NCBI GenBank assembly: GCA_965246995.1
Contig: OZ252008.1
Location: 2,790,001-2,854,000 of the forward strand
Direction: 5' to 3'
Source of the DNA: VXRJ01 sp965246995
Lineage (GTDB): Bacteria; Acidobacteriota; Vicinamibacteria; Vicinamibacterales; UBA8438
Length of the DNA stretch: 64,000 nt
Shown piece after piece: positions 1-8,731 of this stretch (its first letter is position 1; every line of letters begins with the position of its first letter). The translations under genes and the position numbers were made by a program. The notes beneath the pieces were generated by a model that saw only the letters and a program-made list of their open reading frames with translations, was not told where the DNA came from and did no database searches.

Positions 1-56
1 CGCTTGACAGGCGGCCAACTGCCACCGCATTCTGTTGCCCGGGAGACAGATACACA

Positions 57-512
57 ATGCTTGAATCCGGCTCGATGACCCCACTGCAACGCATCGTGGT
101 GGGCGTGCTGCACGCGGCGATGTTCTTTGTCGTGGCGCTCTTCCCGTCGGTCCAGATGGCGTCGTTCCTGGCAGAGAGCACCGTCCTCTACACCTTTCTC
201 TTTCTGCTGGCCGGGATCCTCGGCCTCTATTGGCTGGCGTCGTCGGAGACCCTCCTTCCCGCCGCGGGATTGACGATGCTGGGCGCTCTCCTCGGATTCC
301 TGTTTCGGCCTGCAGCGCCCGAGGCGGGACAACTGCCGTTCTCGACCATCATCACACGGGGGGCCACAGGCCCCTTCGATGAATCAAACCCCGTGGTCGT
401 GGCGGTAGCCCAGTCGTCCTTCAATGTCCTGATGGCTGGCGCGATCCTCGGCCTTGCGGTGGGGCTCGGCCTCGCTGTGCGGGCCGCTCGCCGCGGTCGT
501 GCGGACGTCTGA
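57..512 (+). CDS. Small integral membrane protein, unknown function
   Basis: The 151-residue product has about four hydrophobic segments (roughly residues 12-35, 40-60, 65-82 and 120-143) and a short basic C-terminus, so it should sit in the inner membrane. I do not recognise a family. A GGGAG sequence at 41-45 lies about 11 bases upstream of the ATG; a second in-frame ATG at 75 would remove six residues and cannot be excluded. The next gene on the same strand begins 76 bases after its stop and encodes a secreted protein. Coding is supported by the membrane-protein pattern; function is unknown. Confidence 0.6.
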   Translation: MLESGSMTPLQRIVVGVLHAAMFFVVALFPSVQMASFLAESTVLYTFLFLLAGILGLYWLASSETLLPAAGLTMLGALLGFLFRPAAPEAGQLPFSTIITRGATGPFDESNPVVVAVAQSSFNVLMAGAILGLAVGLGLAVRAARRGRADV

Positions 513-588
513 GCGTCCTTGCTCCGGCGCGGTTTCGACAGTATTCTCAAGCGGTCGCGCGAATCACTCGCGCACGATCCAGGGAGCG

Positions 589-1602
589 ATGCAGATGATC
601 AACCGATCTCGTGCAATGGTGTTCGTCGCGCTCGTCGGGGCGCTCGTCGCGCTGGCGCCGCTGGCGGCCTACGCGCAGGGCAACGCGGCCGCCGAGATGC
701 GGACGCCGGACGGTCAGCCGGATATTTCCGGTATCTTCACGTTCCGGACACTGACGCCGTTCCAGCGCCCGTCGCAGTTCCAGGACCTGGATTCGCTCGA
801 TCCGGAGACTGCCGCGCAATTCGAAGCATCGGAGCGGATTCGGCTGAACCGCGACCTGTTCGACCCGGAGAGCGGCGCTCCGTCTGCTGGCTACCAACCG
901 CGCACCGACGGTGGCGTTCTTTCGTACAACGAGTTCTGGTACGAGCGGGGGATCGAACTGACCTCCGACAAACGGACATCACTGATTGTCGACCCGCAGG
1001 ACGGCCGGCTCCCACCACGCACTCCGGATGCAGCGCAGGCAGCGACCGAACGGCGCGCCTTGCAAGAGGAGCACCGTTACGACTCGCACGAGAGCCGGAG
1101 TCTCTTCGACCGCTGCATCATGGGCTTCAACTCCGGTCCGCCGATGCGGTCGGGTGCGTACAACAACAACGTTCACATCCTCCAGACGCCCGGTTACGTC
1201 ACGATCGTGAACGAGATGGTGCACAACGCACGGATCATCCCGATCGACAGCGACGCGCCAAAGCATGACCTGAAGCAGTACGCCGGCGACTCACGTGCCC
1301 ACTGGGAAGGAAACACGCTGGTGGTCGAGACGACCAACTTCACGGGAGGCCAGAGTGGCGGCACCGGGCCGAACATGCACCTGATCGAGCGGTTCACCCG
1401 GATCGATAGAGACACGCTTGCCTACGAGTACACCATCACCGACGAGACGGTATATACCGCGCCTTACACCGTAGCCATGCCCCTCCGCAGGCTGGACGGC
1501 GTCCTCTACGAGTACGCCTGTCATGAGGGGAACTACGGTCTGACCGGGATCCTGGCGGGAGCCCGCCAACTCGAAGCCGACGGCCGGCCGCTTCGGCGGT
1601 AA
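589..1602 (+). CDS. Secreted protein of unknown function
   Basis: The 337-residue protein starts with a Sec-type signal peptide (basic residues, a hydrophobic stretch near residues 9-24, then AYAQG as a likely cleavage site). The mature part is soluble and begins MRTPDGQPDISGIFTF, a pattern I associate with secreted proteins common in Acidobacteria that have no assigned role. The frame is open from 454, but I chose the ATG at 589 because AGGGAG (581-586) lies just upstream and the signal peptide starts there. Asn-, Tyr- and His-rich stretches near residues 180-200 and 240-270 suggest a folded beta-rich domain. Enzymatic function is unknown. Confidence 0.75.
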   Translation: MQMINRSRAMVFVALVGALVALAPLAAYAQGNAAAEMRTPDGQPDISGIFTFRTLTPFQRPSQFQDLDSLDPETAAQFEASERIRLNRDLFDPESGAPSAGYQPRTDGGVLSYNEFWYERGIELTSDKRTSLIVDPQDGRLPPRTPDAAQAATERRALQEEHRYDSHESRSLFDRCIMGFNSGPPMRSGAYNNNVHILQTPGYVTIVNEMVHNARIIPIDSDAPKHDLKQYAGDSRAHWEGNTLVVETTNFTGGQSGGTGPNMHLIERFTRIDRDTLAYEYTITDETVYTAPYTVAMPLRRLDGVLYEYACHEGNYGLTGILAGARQLEADGRPLRR

Positions 1603-1612
1603 GAGACAGTGA

Positions 1613-1635
1613 CGGCGGACGGTTCTTGTCCGCCG
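1613..1635. terminator. Hairpin between convergent genes, possible bidirectional terminator
   Basis: An 8-base stem (CGGCGGAC with GTCCGCCG) closes a 7-base loop in the 68-base gap between two convergent genes. There is no clear T run on either side, so this is a candidate structural terminator rather than a classical intrinsic one. Confidence 0.4.
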
Positions 1636-1670
1636 GCATGACGCGTGTCCTGTCGCGACGACCCTGACGG

Positions 1671-2195
1671 CTATCTCGCCGGAGTCGTCACCTCGTCGGG
1701 TTCATCTGCGCCTCCGGCTACCACCGGATCCAGGTTCAACCAGATCTGGCCGGCGCCGAACGACTCATTGTAGGTCTCGTAGAGTTGCTGCGCCTCTGCC
1801 GGAAAAGCTTCAGCCAGAATCTGTGGCACGGCGTAGTCGCCGCCCCCCACCGCCGGGTTGAGCAGCCACACATACACGACCTGATTGTTGGGACCGAGTT
1901 CCCTCGCCTTGTAGATGGTCCAACCCTCTGCCTGGGCCCGCCGTTCGACGTCTTCCCCTTCGGCAAGCGCCTGCTGCAGCCGCAGCATGACTGACTCGAA
2001 GTCCGCGGTGCCGGCCGGCCGGACATAGCTCACGACCAGACCGACCGGCGCCTCGAAAGTCTGCGGCTCCTGCGCCGCACCAGGGAACGGAATCGCTAGA
2101 CCGACGAACAGGCCGATACCCGCCGCCAAGGTGAGCGCACCGCCTAGCTGTGCGCCACGCCAGCCATTCGCCCCCGATCTCTTTTCGACACACAT
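1671..2195 (-). CDS. Secreted or membrane-anchored protein, tandem paralogue
   Basis: The 174-residue product has a basic start and a hydrophobic segment (about residues 16-40) that acts as a signal peptide or anchor. The remainder shares a plan with the upstream neighbour at 2292-2798: a VxPxxxADFExVMxxLQxAL segment, a Trp-x-[IV]-[YF]-K-A motif, a VVYVWLLNP segment and an AxAFPAE motif. The two genes are a tandem duplication in one likely operon. The ATG has GAGGTG about 8 bases upstream. No function is known to me; the fold resembles small extracellular alpha/beta proteins, but this is a guess. Confidence 0.65.
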   Translation of the reverse strand: MCVEKRSGANGWRGAQLGGALTLAAGIGLFVGLAIPFPGAAQEPQTFEAPVGLVVSYVRPAGTADFESVMLRLQQALAEGEDVERRAQAEGWTIYKARELGPNNQVVYVWLLNPAVGGGDYAVPQILAEAFPAEAQQLYETYNESFGAGQIWLNLDPVVAGGADEPDEVTTPAR

Positions 2196-2291
2196 CAGGC
2201 GTCACCTCACGATCAGGTGCAGGCGTACGGCAACAGGCCCGGTTCAGAAGCCGGGGCGGACGACGACCGAGGGCGCGAAAGCGCTCGGTGC

Positions 2292-2798
2292 CTAGTTGGC
2301 GAACTCGGTGACCAGCTCGAGATTGACCGGAAGCTGCTTGACCTGCCCGTCCGTGAACGCACCGTTGTAGGCGTTGAAGAGCTCCTCGATGTCAGCCGGG
2401 AACGCCTCGTTCATGATGGTTGCAGCCGCGTAGTTCGCGCCATTCATCACCGGATCGATCGCCCAAACATACGGGACCGCCCCTTGGCCGGTGAAATCCG
2501 CATTCGCCTTGAACACTCGCCAGCTGCGCGCCTGCGCTTTCCGGTCCGTCTCGGTATTCTCGCTCTGCTGGAGCGCGTCCTTCAACTTCTGCATGACGCC
2601 TTCATAATCCGCCTGCGCACTCGGCTTCACGAAGTGAAACATCAGAGCCGCATTCGGGCCAGTGAAGGTGACCGAAGGCTGGGCTGTCGCCTCGTTCGTC
2701 GTGAACAGCGCGCCAAGCGCCACGCCCACGACCAGGGTCGCCGCGAACGCGCCGCCCAGCAGAATCCGCCGCATCGACTGTGTGCGATACCACCGCAT
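2292..2798 (-). CDS. Secreted or membrane-anchored protein, tandem paralogue
   Basis: The 168-residue product has a signal peptide (hydrophobic segment about residues 11-30, then ATAQ) and a soluble domain paralogous to the protein at 1671-2195: FVKPSAQADYEGVM, SWRVFKA, PYVWAIDPVM and AFPADIEELFNAY correspond block by block. The start is well supported: AAGGAGG lies 7 bases before the ATG. It is probably the first gene of a two-gene unit with its paralogue, 96 bases apart. Function is unknown. Confidence 0.7.
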   Translation of the reverse strand: MRWYRTQSMRRILLGGAFAATLVVGVALGALFTTNEATAQPSVTFTGPNAALMFHFVKPSAQADYEGVMQKLKDALQQSENTETDRKAQARSWRVFKANADFTGQGAVPYVWAIDPVMNGANYAAATIMNEAFPADIEELFNAYNGAFTDGQVKQLPVNLELVTEFAN

Positions 2799-2889
2799 TT
2801 CCTGTCCTCCTTGGAACGTCGTCCCGGAATCCTCTACCGGGAATCCCCTGTTCTCCGGTAAGAGCCGCCTACTTTACCGTACCGGACGG

Positions 2890-4050
2890 CTAGACAAAAG
2901 CCCCCAGCACTTCGTTTGAGACCAACATGCCGGCTCGGCTCAGACGCCAGCGTCCCGCAGCATCGTTGAGCCAGCCGGCCGCGACATAGGGTTGTATCCT
3001 GTGGCCGAACCGGGCAGGGACGTTCACCCCGTAGCGGCGGCTCAAGGCGAGCGGGTCTATCCCCTCACTGAGACGCAGCCCGGTAAACAGCGCGTCGCCA
3101 AGCCGTTCGTCCCGGGAAAGCCGCCTCCGCGCCTCGGCCACCGGTTTACCCCGCTGTACGGCATCCACGTAGCGTGCTGTCTCCGAGACGTTGCGCCAGC
3201 GGGCACCGTCCCGCGTCGAATGGGCGCCGCAGCCGAAGCCCAGCCAGGCACCATCCTGCCAGTACTTGAGATTGTGGCGGGCACGGCGTCCGGGAAGCGC
3301 GACATTTGAGATCTCGTACTGCGTATAGCCGGCCGCATCCGTTCGCTCGAGCGCATCCAAATACATCGCCGCCGCTTCTTCGTCTGGCGCGAGCGACCAG
3401 TTCGAGCGTGCCATCTCCTCGCGGAGGGGTGCATTCGGGTAGAGCTCGAGCAGGTAGAGCGACAGGTGATCCGGTGCGAGTGCGATAGCCGCGTCGATCG
3501 ACCTGGAGGCGTTGGCCAAGCTCTGTGCCGGCAGCCAGAGCATCAGATCGAGGCTCAGGTTCTCACAGCCGGCTCGGCGGATCGACGCGACCGCCGCGCG
3601 AGCGGCGTCCGCTGTATGCATTCGGTCGAGACGGGCAAGTTCATGGTCATCGAAAGACTGCACGCCGAGACTGATCCGTGTGACGCCGGCAGCAAGCAGA
3701 TCAGCGGCATACGCCTCCGAAACCGACTCCGGGTTCATCTCAAGCGTTACCTCGGTATCGGGCGCCACATCGAACGCATCACGGCAAGCCGCAATGAGCG
3801 ACGCCACCTCGGCGGCCTGGAGCAGCGAGGGCGTTCCGCCCCCGAAGAAGATCGAATCGACCGGCGTTCGGTCGCCTGCACGCGCGATCTCGCCATGAAG
3901 CGCGGCGATGTAACGCCGCTTCAGTACGTCGTCGAGCAGCCCGCGATTGAAATTGCAGTAGTTGCAGATCGACGTACAGAACGGGATGTGCAGGTAAAGG
4001 CCGAGCGCGGAGTCGTCCCGGTGCGCGCGATCAAGCATCGCGCCACGCAT
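2890..4050 (-). CDS. hemW: HemW-like radical SAM protein (oxygen-independent coproporphyrinogen oxidase family)
   Basis: The 386-residue protein carries the radical SAM cluster motif CTSICNYC (CxxxCxxC) close to its N-terminus after LYLHIPFC, and then FFGGGTPSLL, the family GGTP motif. HemW proteins bind heme and help insert it into respiratory enzymes; true HemN has a CxxxCxxCxC motif, and here the fourth Cys is Asn, which favours HemW. I chose the ATG at 4050 because it overlaps the stop codon of the upstream gene (TGATG), implying translational coupling; a second ATG at 4038 is possible. The C-terminal HemN domain is present and the length is normal. Confidence 0.88.
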   Translation of the reverse strand: MRGAMLDRAHRDDSALGLYLHIPFCTSICNYCNFNRGLLDDVLKRRYIAALHGEIARAGDRTPVDSIFFGGGTPSLLQAAEVASLIAACRDAFDVAPDTEVTLEMNPESVSEAYAADLLAAGVTRISLGVQSFDDHELARLDRMHTADAARAAVASIRRAGCENLSLDLMLWLPAQSLANASRSIDAAIALAPDHLSLYLLELYPNAPLREEMARSNWSLAPDEEAAAMYLDALERTDAAGYTQYEISNVALPGRRARHNLKYWQDGAWLGFGCGAHSTRDGARWRNVSETARYVDAVQRGKPVAEARRRLSRDERLGDALFTGLRLSEGIDPLALSRRYGVNVPARFGHRIQPYVAAGWLNDAAGRWRLSRAGMLVSNEVLGAFV

Positions 4051-4934
4051 CAACCGTTGCCGGCGCGGCCACCACCCCAGCCGAGGTCGAGCTGCTCGCT
4101 CTCCGCTGTTCGAGGCACTTTGCGCCGCGCACCGTAACCGGAGCGCATCTTGGCGGTCGTCCCGGACCGCGCCGGGAGGCGCTGGCGGGCCTGGTGTTTC
4201 CAACGCTGCTCCAGATCGCCAGCCGTGGGGCGGTGCTCGAAGCCGCGGTAGTCAGGGCCGCCGAACTCCAGGAAGTCGCACATCTCGCGCAGGCGAGAGT
4301 GCATCCGGAAGCCGACCCGCACGCGGAGCGAATCGAGGTCGTCAGTCTCCGGCACATCCTCGTAGTTGGTCGTAAACACGGTCGCACGCCGTTCGTTATA
4401 GCGCGTGTTGACGATCATGTTCATCGTTTCCTCGACCCACTCGGTCGGCCGCTCGGCGCCGAGGTCGTCGAGCACCAGGAGATCCGCTTCCTTCACCGCG
4501 TTCAGAATCACCGACTGTGACGTGCGGGTGATCGGGTCGAACGAGGCGCGGATCTCCGCCAGTAGCGAGCGCGTGTCGTAGTAGACGCCGCGGCATCCCT
4601 TTTGCACGACCTCACGCAGGACCGACACGGCCAGGTGCGTCTTGCCGATGCCGGGCGGTCCGATGAACAAGAGCCCTTTCTCCACGACAGGAAACGTCCC
4701 GGCGAAACGCTCCGCGCGGGCCATGGCGCTCAGCAATCGATCATTCTGGTAACTGGTGAAGGTGTGGAAGCCACACTTCGCGTACCGGCCGGGAATGCGG
4801 GCCTCTGAAAGAAGGTCGCGGGCCACTGCTTCGTGCCAGCAGTGACAGCGTTCAGCGCGTCGGACGCCGTTGGTCTCGCGCGTGCGCCAGCGAGTGCCGT
4901 TGCAGTCGCGGCAGGGGGTGGACATGCGCGACAA
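4050..4934 (-). CDS. DnaC/DnaI-like AAA+ ATPase with N-terminal zinc motif
   Basis: The 294-residue protein has a Walker A motif GPPGIGKTH near residue 95 and a Walker B segment LLVLDDLGAE near residue 150, as in helicase loaders of the DnaC/DnaI/IstB group. An N-terminal CxxC and a CHCWH cluster suggest a zinc-binding domain, as in DnaI-type primosome proteins. The last 60 residues are basic and of low complexity. It is translationally coupled to hemW. A chromosomal helicase loader is the best guess; it is not next to a transposase, so IstB of an insertion sequence is unlikely. ATP binding is visible; the partner helicase is inference. Confidence 0.75.
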   Translation of the reverse strand: MSRMSTPCRDCNGTRWRTRETNGVRRAERCHCWHEAVARDLLSEARIPGRYAKCGFHTFTSYQNDRLLSAMARAERFAGTFPVVEKGLLFIGPPGIGKTHLAVSVLREVVQKGCRGVYYDTRSLLAEIRASFDPITRTSQSVILNAVKEADLLVLDDLGAERPTEWVEETMNMIVNTRYNERRATVFTTNYEDVPETDDLDSLRVRVGFRMHSRLREMCDFLEFGGPDYRGFEHRPTAGDLEQRWKHQARQRLPARSGTTAKMRSGYGARRKVPRTAESEQLDLGWGGGRAGNG

Positions 4935-4981
4935 GCATAACGGAGAACCGGAAGGCGCCCACCGGTAGCTCCCGCTTGCCG

Positions 4982-5395
4982 TCAGTGCTTGGAACGCTTC
5001 TTGGGTGTGGCAGCAGGCCGCACGCGGTCACCGGGATCGACCTTGACGAGCGCGGTGCCGAGCCGCTGCTCCCAGTCTCCCACGCCGCGCGAGAGTTCCT
5101 GCTTTACGTAATTGACGAACTCGTTCACTTCACGCTGCATCCGGTCCATCTTGTCGCGCATGTTCAGAATGATCTCGACACCCGCCAGGTTCACACCCAG
5201 TTCGCGGGTCAGCGAGAGGATCGTCTCGAGGCGCTCGAGATCCTCCTCGCCATAGAGGCGCGTATTGCCGTCGGTGCGCGACGGCGTCAAGAGCCCCTCG
5301 CGCTCGTACATCCGAAGCGTCTGCGGGTGGATGTCGTAGCGCTGCGCTACGACGCTGATCATGTACGGCCCTTCGCGGTTCGATTTCTCCGGCAT
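4982..5395 (-). CDS. hspR: MerR-family heat-shock repressor HspR
   Basis: The 137-residue protein has a MerR winged helix near its N-terminus (YMISVVAQRYDIHPQTLRMYEREGL is split here as YMISVVAQ and HPQTLRMYEREG), followed by a dimerisation helix. The spelling HPQTLRxYE is typical of HspR rather than metal-sensing MerR proteins, and there are no metal-binding Cys residues. It is the last gene of dnaK-dnaJ-hspR, 22 bases after dnaJ, so it should autoregulate the operon through a HAIR-type operator; one candidate lies in the dnaK promoter (8593-8613). I chose the ATG at 5395 from homology; purine-rich GGCGAGG and GACGAGG lie just upstream. Confidence 0.9.
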   Translation of the reverse strand: MPEKSNREGPYMISVVAQRYDIHPQTLRMYEREGLLTPSRTDGNTRLYGEEDLERLETILSLTRELGVNLAGVEIILNMRDKMDRMQREVNEFVNYVKQELSRGVGDWEQRLGTALVKVDPGDRVRPAATPKKRSKH

Positions 5396-5417
5396 CCTCG
5401 TCGCCTCGCCAACCTCT

Positions 5418-6548
5418 CTACGTCTTGTCGAACATGTCCTGCCGGACATTGTTCGTATGGATCCTCCCGAACTCGCGCAGAAGTTCTTTCGAACGCTCGT
5501 CCGAAACCGCCGGCAGGACAACGTTCACAGTCACCACCAGGTCGCCACGCCGGTCGCCACGACGCGGGCTCGGCACGCCACTTCCGCGGACCCTGAAGCG
5601 TTGCCCCGAGATCGTTCCCGCCGGCAGTTCCAGGGTCGCCGGACCATCGAGCGTCGGCACCGCGATCACCGCTCCGAGCGCCGCCTCATGGATGGCGATC
5701 GGCAAATCGAGCAGGAGATCGTACCCATCCCGTCGGAAATGCTGATGCGCCTTCACGCGCGAGACCAGATACAGATCGCCCGGCGCCCCCCCGCGCAACC
5801 CTGCGTTCCCCTTGGCACTGACCCGCAGGCGCGTGCCGTCATCGACTCCCGGCGGGACTTGCACGGTGATCTCCTCCACCTGCTCCGCCACGCCTCGACC
5901 ACCGCAGTCAATGCAGGCGCGATGCCGCAGGCGTCCGGTACCACCACACTCACTACAACGCGTGGAGAAGATCATGTGGCCCCGATGCCACTGGAGCCTT
6001 CCGTGTCCGCGACAGCTGGCGCACCCCGCCTCCGCGCCGCGGCGGCGGCCTCTCCCGCCGCACCTGGCGCAGGTGTCGAGGCGCGTGACCGTGAGTCGCC
6101 GCTCGGCTCCCCCTATTGCCTCTTCGAAACTCAGCGTGATCTCTGCAAACAGATCACTGCCTCGCTCAGTGCTCCCGCCCCGTCCTTCAACTGCATTGGG
6201 GACGCTCGGCAGGACATCCGCGAACAGGTCCGCGAACGTGGCCGAGGGACGCTCGCCGCTCCCGCCCGGGGAGAAATCGAACCCCTGGAACTGCACGGCC
6301 GGAGACGGCAGGTCGGCGGCTTCCGGCACAGCTTCAGCACCGCGGGAATCGTACGCCTGACGCCGGTCCGGGTCACGCAGAGTCTCGTACGCCTCGGCCA
6401 GTGCCTGGTAGAACGCGGCCGCCGCCCGATCACCCGGATTGATGTCGGGGTGATAACGCCGAGCCAGCCGTTTGTATGCGCGGCGCAACTCCGCAACCGT
6501 CGCTGACCTCTCGACGCCCAACACGACATAGAAGTCCACCTGTGCCAC
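5418..6548 (-). CDS. dnaJ: Chaperone DnaJ (Hsp40)
   Basis: The 376-residue protein has a J domain with the HPD motif (RRYHPDINPGDR, about residue 33) that stimulates DnaK ATPase, a short Gly/Phe-containing linker, and four zinc-binding repeats of type CxxCxGxG (CARCGGRG, CASCRGHG, CSECGGTG, CIDCGGRG) at about residues 160-220. Two C-terminal substrate-binding domains follow. Length is normal for a type I DnaJ. It lies between dnaK (39 bases upstream) and hspR, in one transcription unit. No grpE lies between dnaK and dnaJ, unlike the actinobacterial order dnaK-grpE-dnaJ-hspR. Confidence 0.94.
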   Translation of the reverse strand: MAQVDFYVVLGVERSATVAELRRAYKRLARRYHPDINPGDRAAAAFYQALAEAYETLRDPDRRQAYDSRGAEAVPEAADLPSPAVQFQGFDFSPGGSGERPSATFADLFADVLPSVPNAVEGRGGSTERGSDLFAEITLSFEEAIGGAERRLTVTRLDTCARCGGRGRRRGAEAGCASCRGHGRLQWHRGHMIFSTRCSECGGTGRLRHRACIDCGGRGVAEQVEEITVQVPPGVDDGTRLRVSAKGNAGLRGGAPGDLYLVSRVKAHQHFRRDGYDLLLDLPIAIHEAALGAVIAVPTLDGPATLELPAGTISGQRFRVRGSGVPSPRRGDRRGDLVVTVNVVLPAVSDERSKELLREFGRIHTNNVRQDMFDKT

Positions 6549-6587
6549 GGTCCGTCCTCCCGCTCCAACCCGGCGCTCCGCGCGCGG

Positions 6588-8522
6588 TTACGGCTTCTGG
6601 TCGTCCACCACCTCGGCGTCGATCACCTCGCCATCGCCACCGCCCGCCCCAGCGGATGGACCGGTGGTACCGGTGGTCTCGTCACCTGCAGCCGCGCCCG
6701 TCGGGTCTTGCGCCCCCTGGGCGTAGAGTTTCTGTGAGACCCCCTGCATCGCGGCCATGAGCGTGTCGAGCGCCGGCTTGGTGGCCGATGCGTCGTCCTT
6801 GTCGACCGCCGACTTGAGCGATGCAATCGCCTCCTCTACAGGCTTCTTGTCGTCTGCGGTCAACTTGTCGCCTGCGTCCGCCAACAGCCTCTCCGCCTGA
6901 TAAACCGCCTGATCCGCCTGGTTCCTTGTCTCCACCGCCTCGCGACGTGTCTTGTCCTCAGCTGTGTGCGACTCCGCCTCCCGCACCTTCGCTTCGACTT
7001 CCTCCTTCGAGAGGCCACTCTCGGCCGTGATGGTGATCTGCTGCTCCTTGCCGGTGCCGAGATCCTTGGCGCTGACATTGACGATGCCATTTGCATCGAG
7101 ATCGAACGTCACCTCGACTTGCGGCATGCCCCGAGGCGCCGGCGGAATTCCATCGAGGTGGAACTTGCCGAGCGTCCTGTTGTCCACGGCCATTGTCCGC
7201 TCACCTTGCAGCACGTGAACCTCGACGCTCGGCTGGTTGTCGGCCGCAGTCGAGAAGACCTCGCTCTTCTTTGTCGGGATTGTCGTGTTCCGGTCGATCA
7301 GCGTGGTCATGACGCTACCCAGCGTCTCGATGCCGAGCGACAGCGGCGTTACGTCGAGCAGCAGCAAGTCCTTTACCTCGCCGGCGAGCACACCTGCCTG
7401 AACCGCGGCGCCGATTGCCACAACTTCGTCCGGGTTGACCCCACGGTGCGGCTCCCTGCCAAATAACTCTTTGACAATCTCCTGCACCATCGGCACTCGG
7501 GTGGAACCACCTACCAGGACCACCTCGTCGATCTGCGACGGTTCGAGGTTAGCGTCGGCCAGCGCGCGCTTCACCGGGCCAACCGTCCGCTGCAATAGCC
7601 CATCCACCAACTGCTCGAACTTCGCGCGGGTCAACTTCTTCTGAAGGTGCTTCGGTCCGGACTGATCGGCGGTGATGAACGGCAGGTTAATCTCGGTCTC
7701 CAGCACGGTGGAGAGTTCCATCTTCGCCTTCTCGGACGCCTCCCTCAGCCGCTGCAACGCCATCCGGTCCTTACTCAGGTCGATCCCCTCATCGCGCTTG
7801 AACTCTTCGACAATCCAGTCGATCAGCCGCTGATCCAGATTGTCTCCACCAAGGTGCGTGTCACCGTTCGTCGACTTCACCTCGACCACACCTTCACCCA
7901 CCTCCAGAATGGAGATGTCGAACGTGCCGCCGCCAAAGTCATAGACGGCGATCGTCTCGTCCGCCTTCTTGTCCAGCCCGTAGGCGAGTGCCGCCGCCGT
8001 CGGCTCGTTGACGATGCGAAGCACTTCGAGGCCAGCAATCTGGCCGGCATCCTTGGTCGCCTGGCGCTGCGAATCGTTGAAGTACGCCGGCACCGTGATG
8101 ACGGCCTTCGCGACCTTCTGCCCGAGGTAGTCTTCCGCGGACTGCCTCAGTTTCTGCAGCACCACCGCCGACAGTTCCGGCGGCGAGAGTTCCTTTCCCC
8201 CCGCCTTGACCCGCGCGTCGCCGTTCTGCGCGCGGACCACCTCGTAGGGAACCATGCGCATTTCCTCCGTCACCTCGCCGAAGCGACGTCCCATGAAACG
8301 CTTGATCGAAAAGACGGTGTTCTCCGGATTGGTCACGGCCTGACGTTTTGCCACTTGTCCGACCAGTCGCTCGTCGGACTTCGCGAACGCGACTACCGAC
8401 GGCGTCACGCGCTGCCCCTCCGGGTTCGTAATGACGGTCGGCTCCCCACCCTCGATGACCGCGACGACGGAATTCGTCGTGCCGAGATCGATCCCGATAA
8501 TCTTGCTCATGTCCCTGCCCAT
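6588..8522 (-). CDS. dnaK: Chaperone DnaK (Hsp70)
   Basis: The protein (644 residues from this start) has the Hsp70 nucleotide-binding domain with IIGIDLGTTNS at the N-terminus, AVITVPAYFNDSQRQATKDA and VYDFGGGTFDISIL, then the substrate-binding domain and lid, ending in a Gly-rich tail. It folds proteins with DnaJ and the nucleotide exchange factor GrpE. Two starts compete: the family start at 8510 (MSKIIG) and an ATG four codons earlier at 8522. AGGAG lies five bases before the latter, so I use 8522. It is the first gene of dnaK-dnaJ-hspR, under a strong promoter at 8584-8612. Confidence 0.95.
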   Translation of the reverse strand: MGRDMSKIIGIDLGTTNSVVAVIEGGEPTVITNPEGQRVTPSVVAFAKSDERLVGQVAKRQAVTNPENTVFSIKRFMGRRFGEVTEEMRMVPYEVVRAQNGDARVKAGGKELSPPELSAVVLQKLRQSAEDYLGQKVAKAVITVPAYFNDSQRQATKDAGQIAGLEVLRIVNEPTAAALAYGLDKKADETIAVYDFGGGTFDISILEVGEGVVEVKSTNGDTHLGGDNLDQRLIDWIVEEFKRDEGIDLSKDRMALQRLREASEKAKMELSTVLETEINLPFITADQSGPKHLQKKLTRAKFEQLVDGLLQRTVGPVKRALADANLEPSQIDEVVLVGGSTRVPMVQEIVKELFGREPHRGVNPDEVVAIGAAVQAGVLAGEVKDLLLLDVTPLSLGIETLGSVMTTLIDRNTTIPTKKSEVFSTAADNQPSVEVHVLQGERTMAVDNRTLGKFHLDGIPPAPRGMPQVEVTFDLDANGIVNVSAKDLGTGKEQQITITAESGLSKEEVEAKVREAESHTAEDKTRREAVETRNQADQAVYQAERLLADAGDKLTADDKKPVEEAIASLKSAVDKDDASATKPALDTLMAAMQGVSQKLYAQGAQDPTGAAAGDETTGTTGPSAGAGGGDGEVIDAEVVDDQKP

Positions 8523-8583
8523 TTCGTCTCCTGGTGTCCACCCATGGCCGGTCTTGGGCCGACCCATTCCTATACTGACAATA

Positions 8584-8613
8584 ATAATAAAACCTGAGTG
8601 CCTCTATGTCAAT
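8584..8613 (-). promoter_or_regulatory. dnaK promoter overlapped by HAIR-like HspR operator
   Basis: On the minus strand TTGACA (8612-8607) and TATTAT (8589-8584) are separated by exactly 17 bases, a near-perfect housekeeping promoter. Overlapping it, at 8613-8593, is ATTGACA-N7-ACTCAGG. The HspR operator HAIR is CTTGAGT-N7-ACTCAAG; the right half matches 6 of 7 and the left half 4 of 7, with the exact 7-base spacer. Bound repressor would cover the -35 box and spacer. The leader to the ATG is about 55 bases. Confidence 0.7.
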
Positions 8614-8731
8614 TCTATCCACTCGTCCATGTGGCCGGCCGCGGAATGCGTCTATCCCGGGTTCGCCGATCAGGCTCCGACAGCGTCCGGGCGTCGCCCA
8701 TGGGCCCCTCACAATCCTGCTAGAATGAGGC

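Noticed and set aside
4..9. TTGACA near the window start as a -35 box for the first gene
   Set aside because: No convincing -10 box follows at 16-18 bases (GCATTC or CATTCT), so I do not call a promoter.
454..588. Longer N-terminus of the secreted protein at 589
   Set aside because: The 45 extra residues would hide the signal peptide and overlap the previous gene; AGGGAG supports 589.
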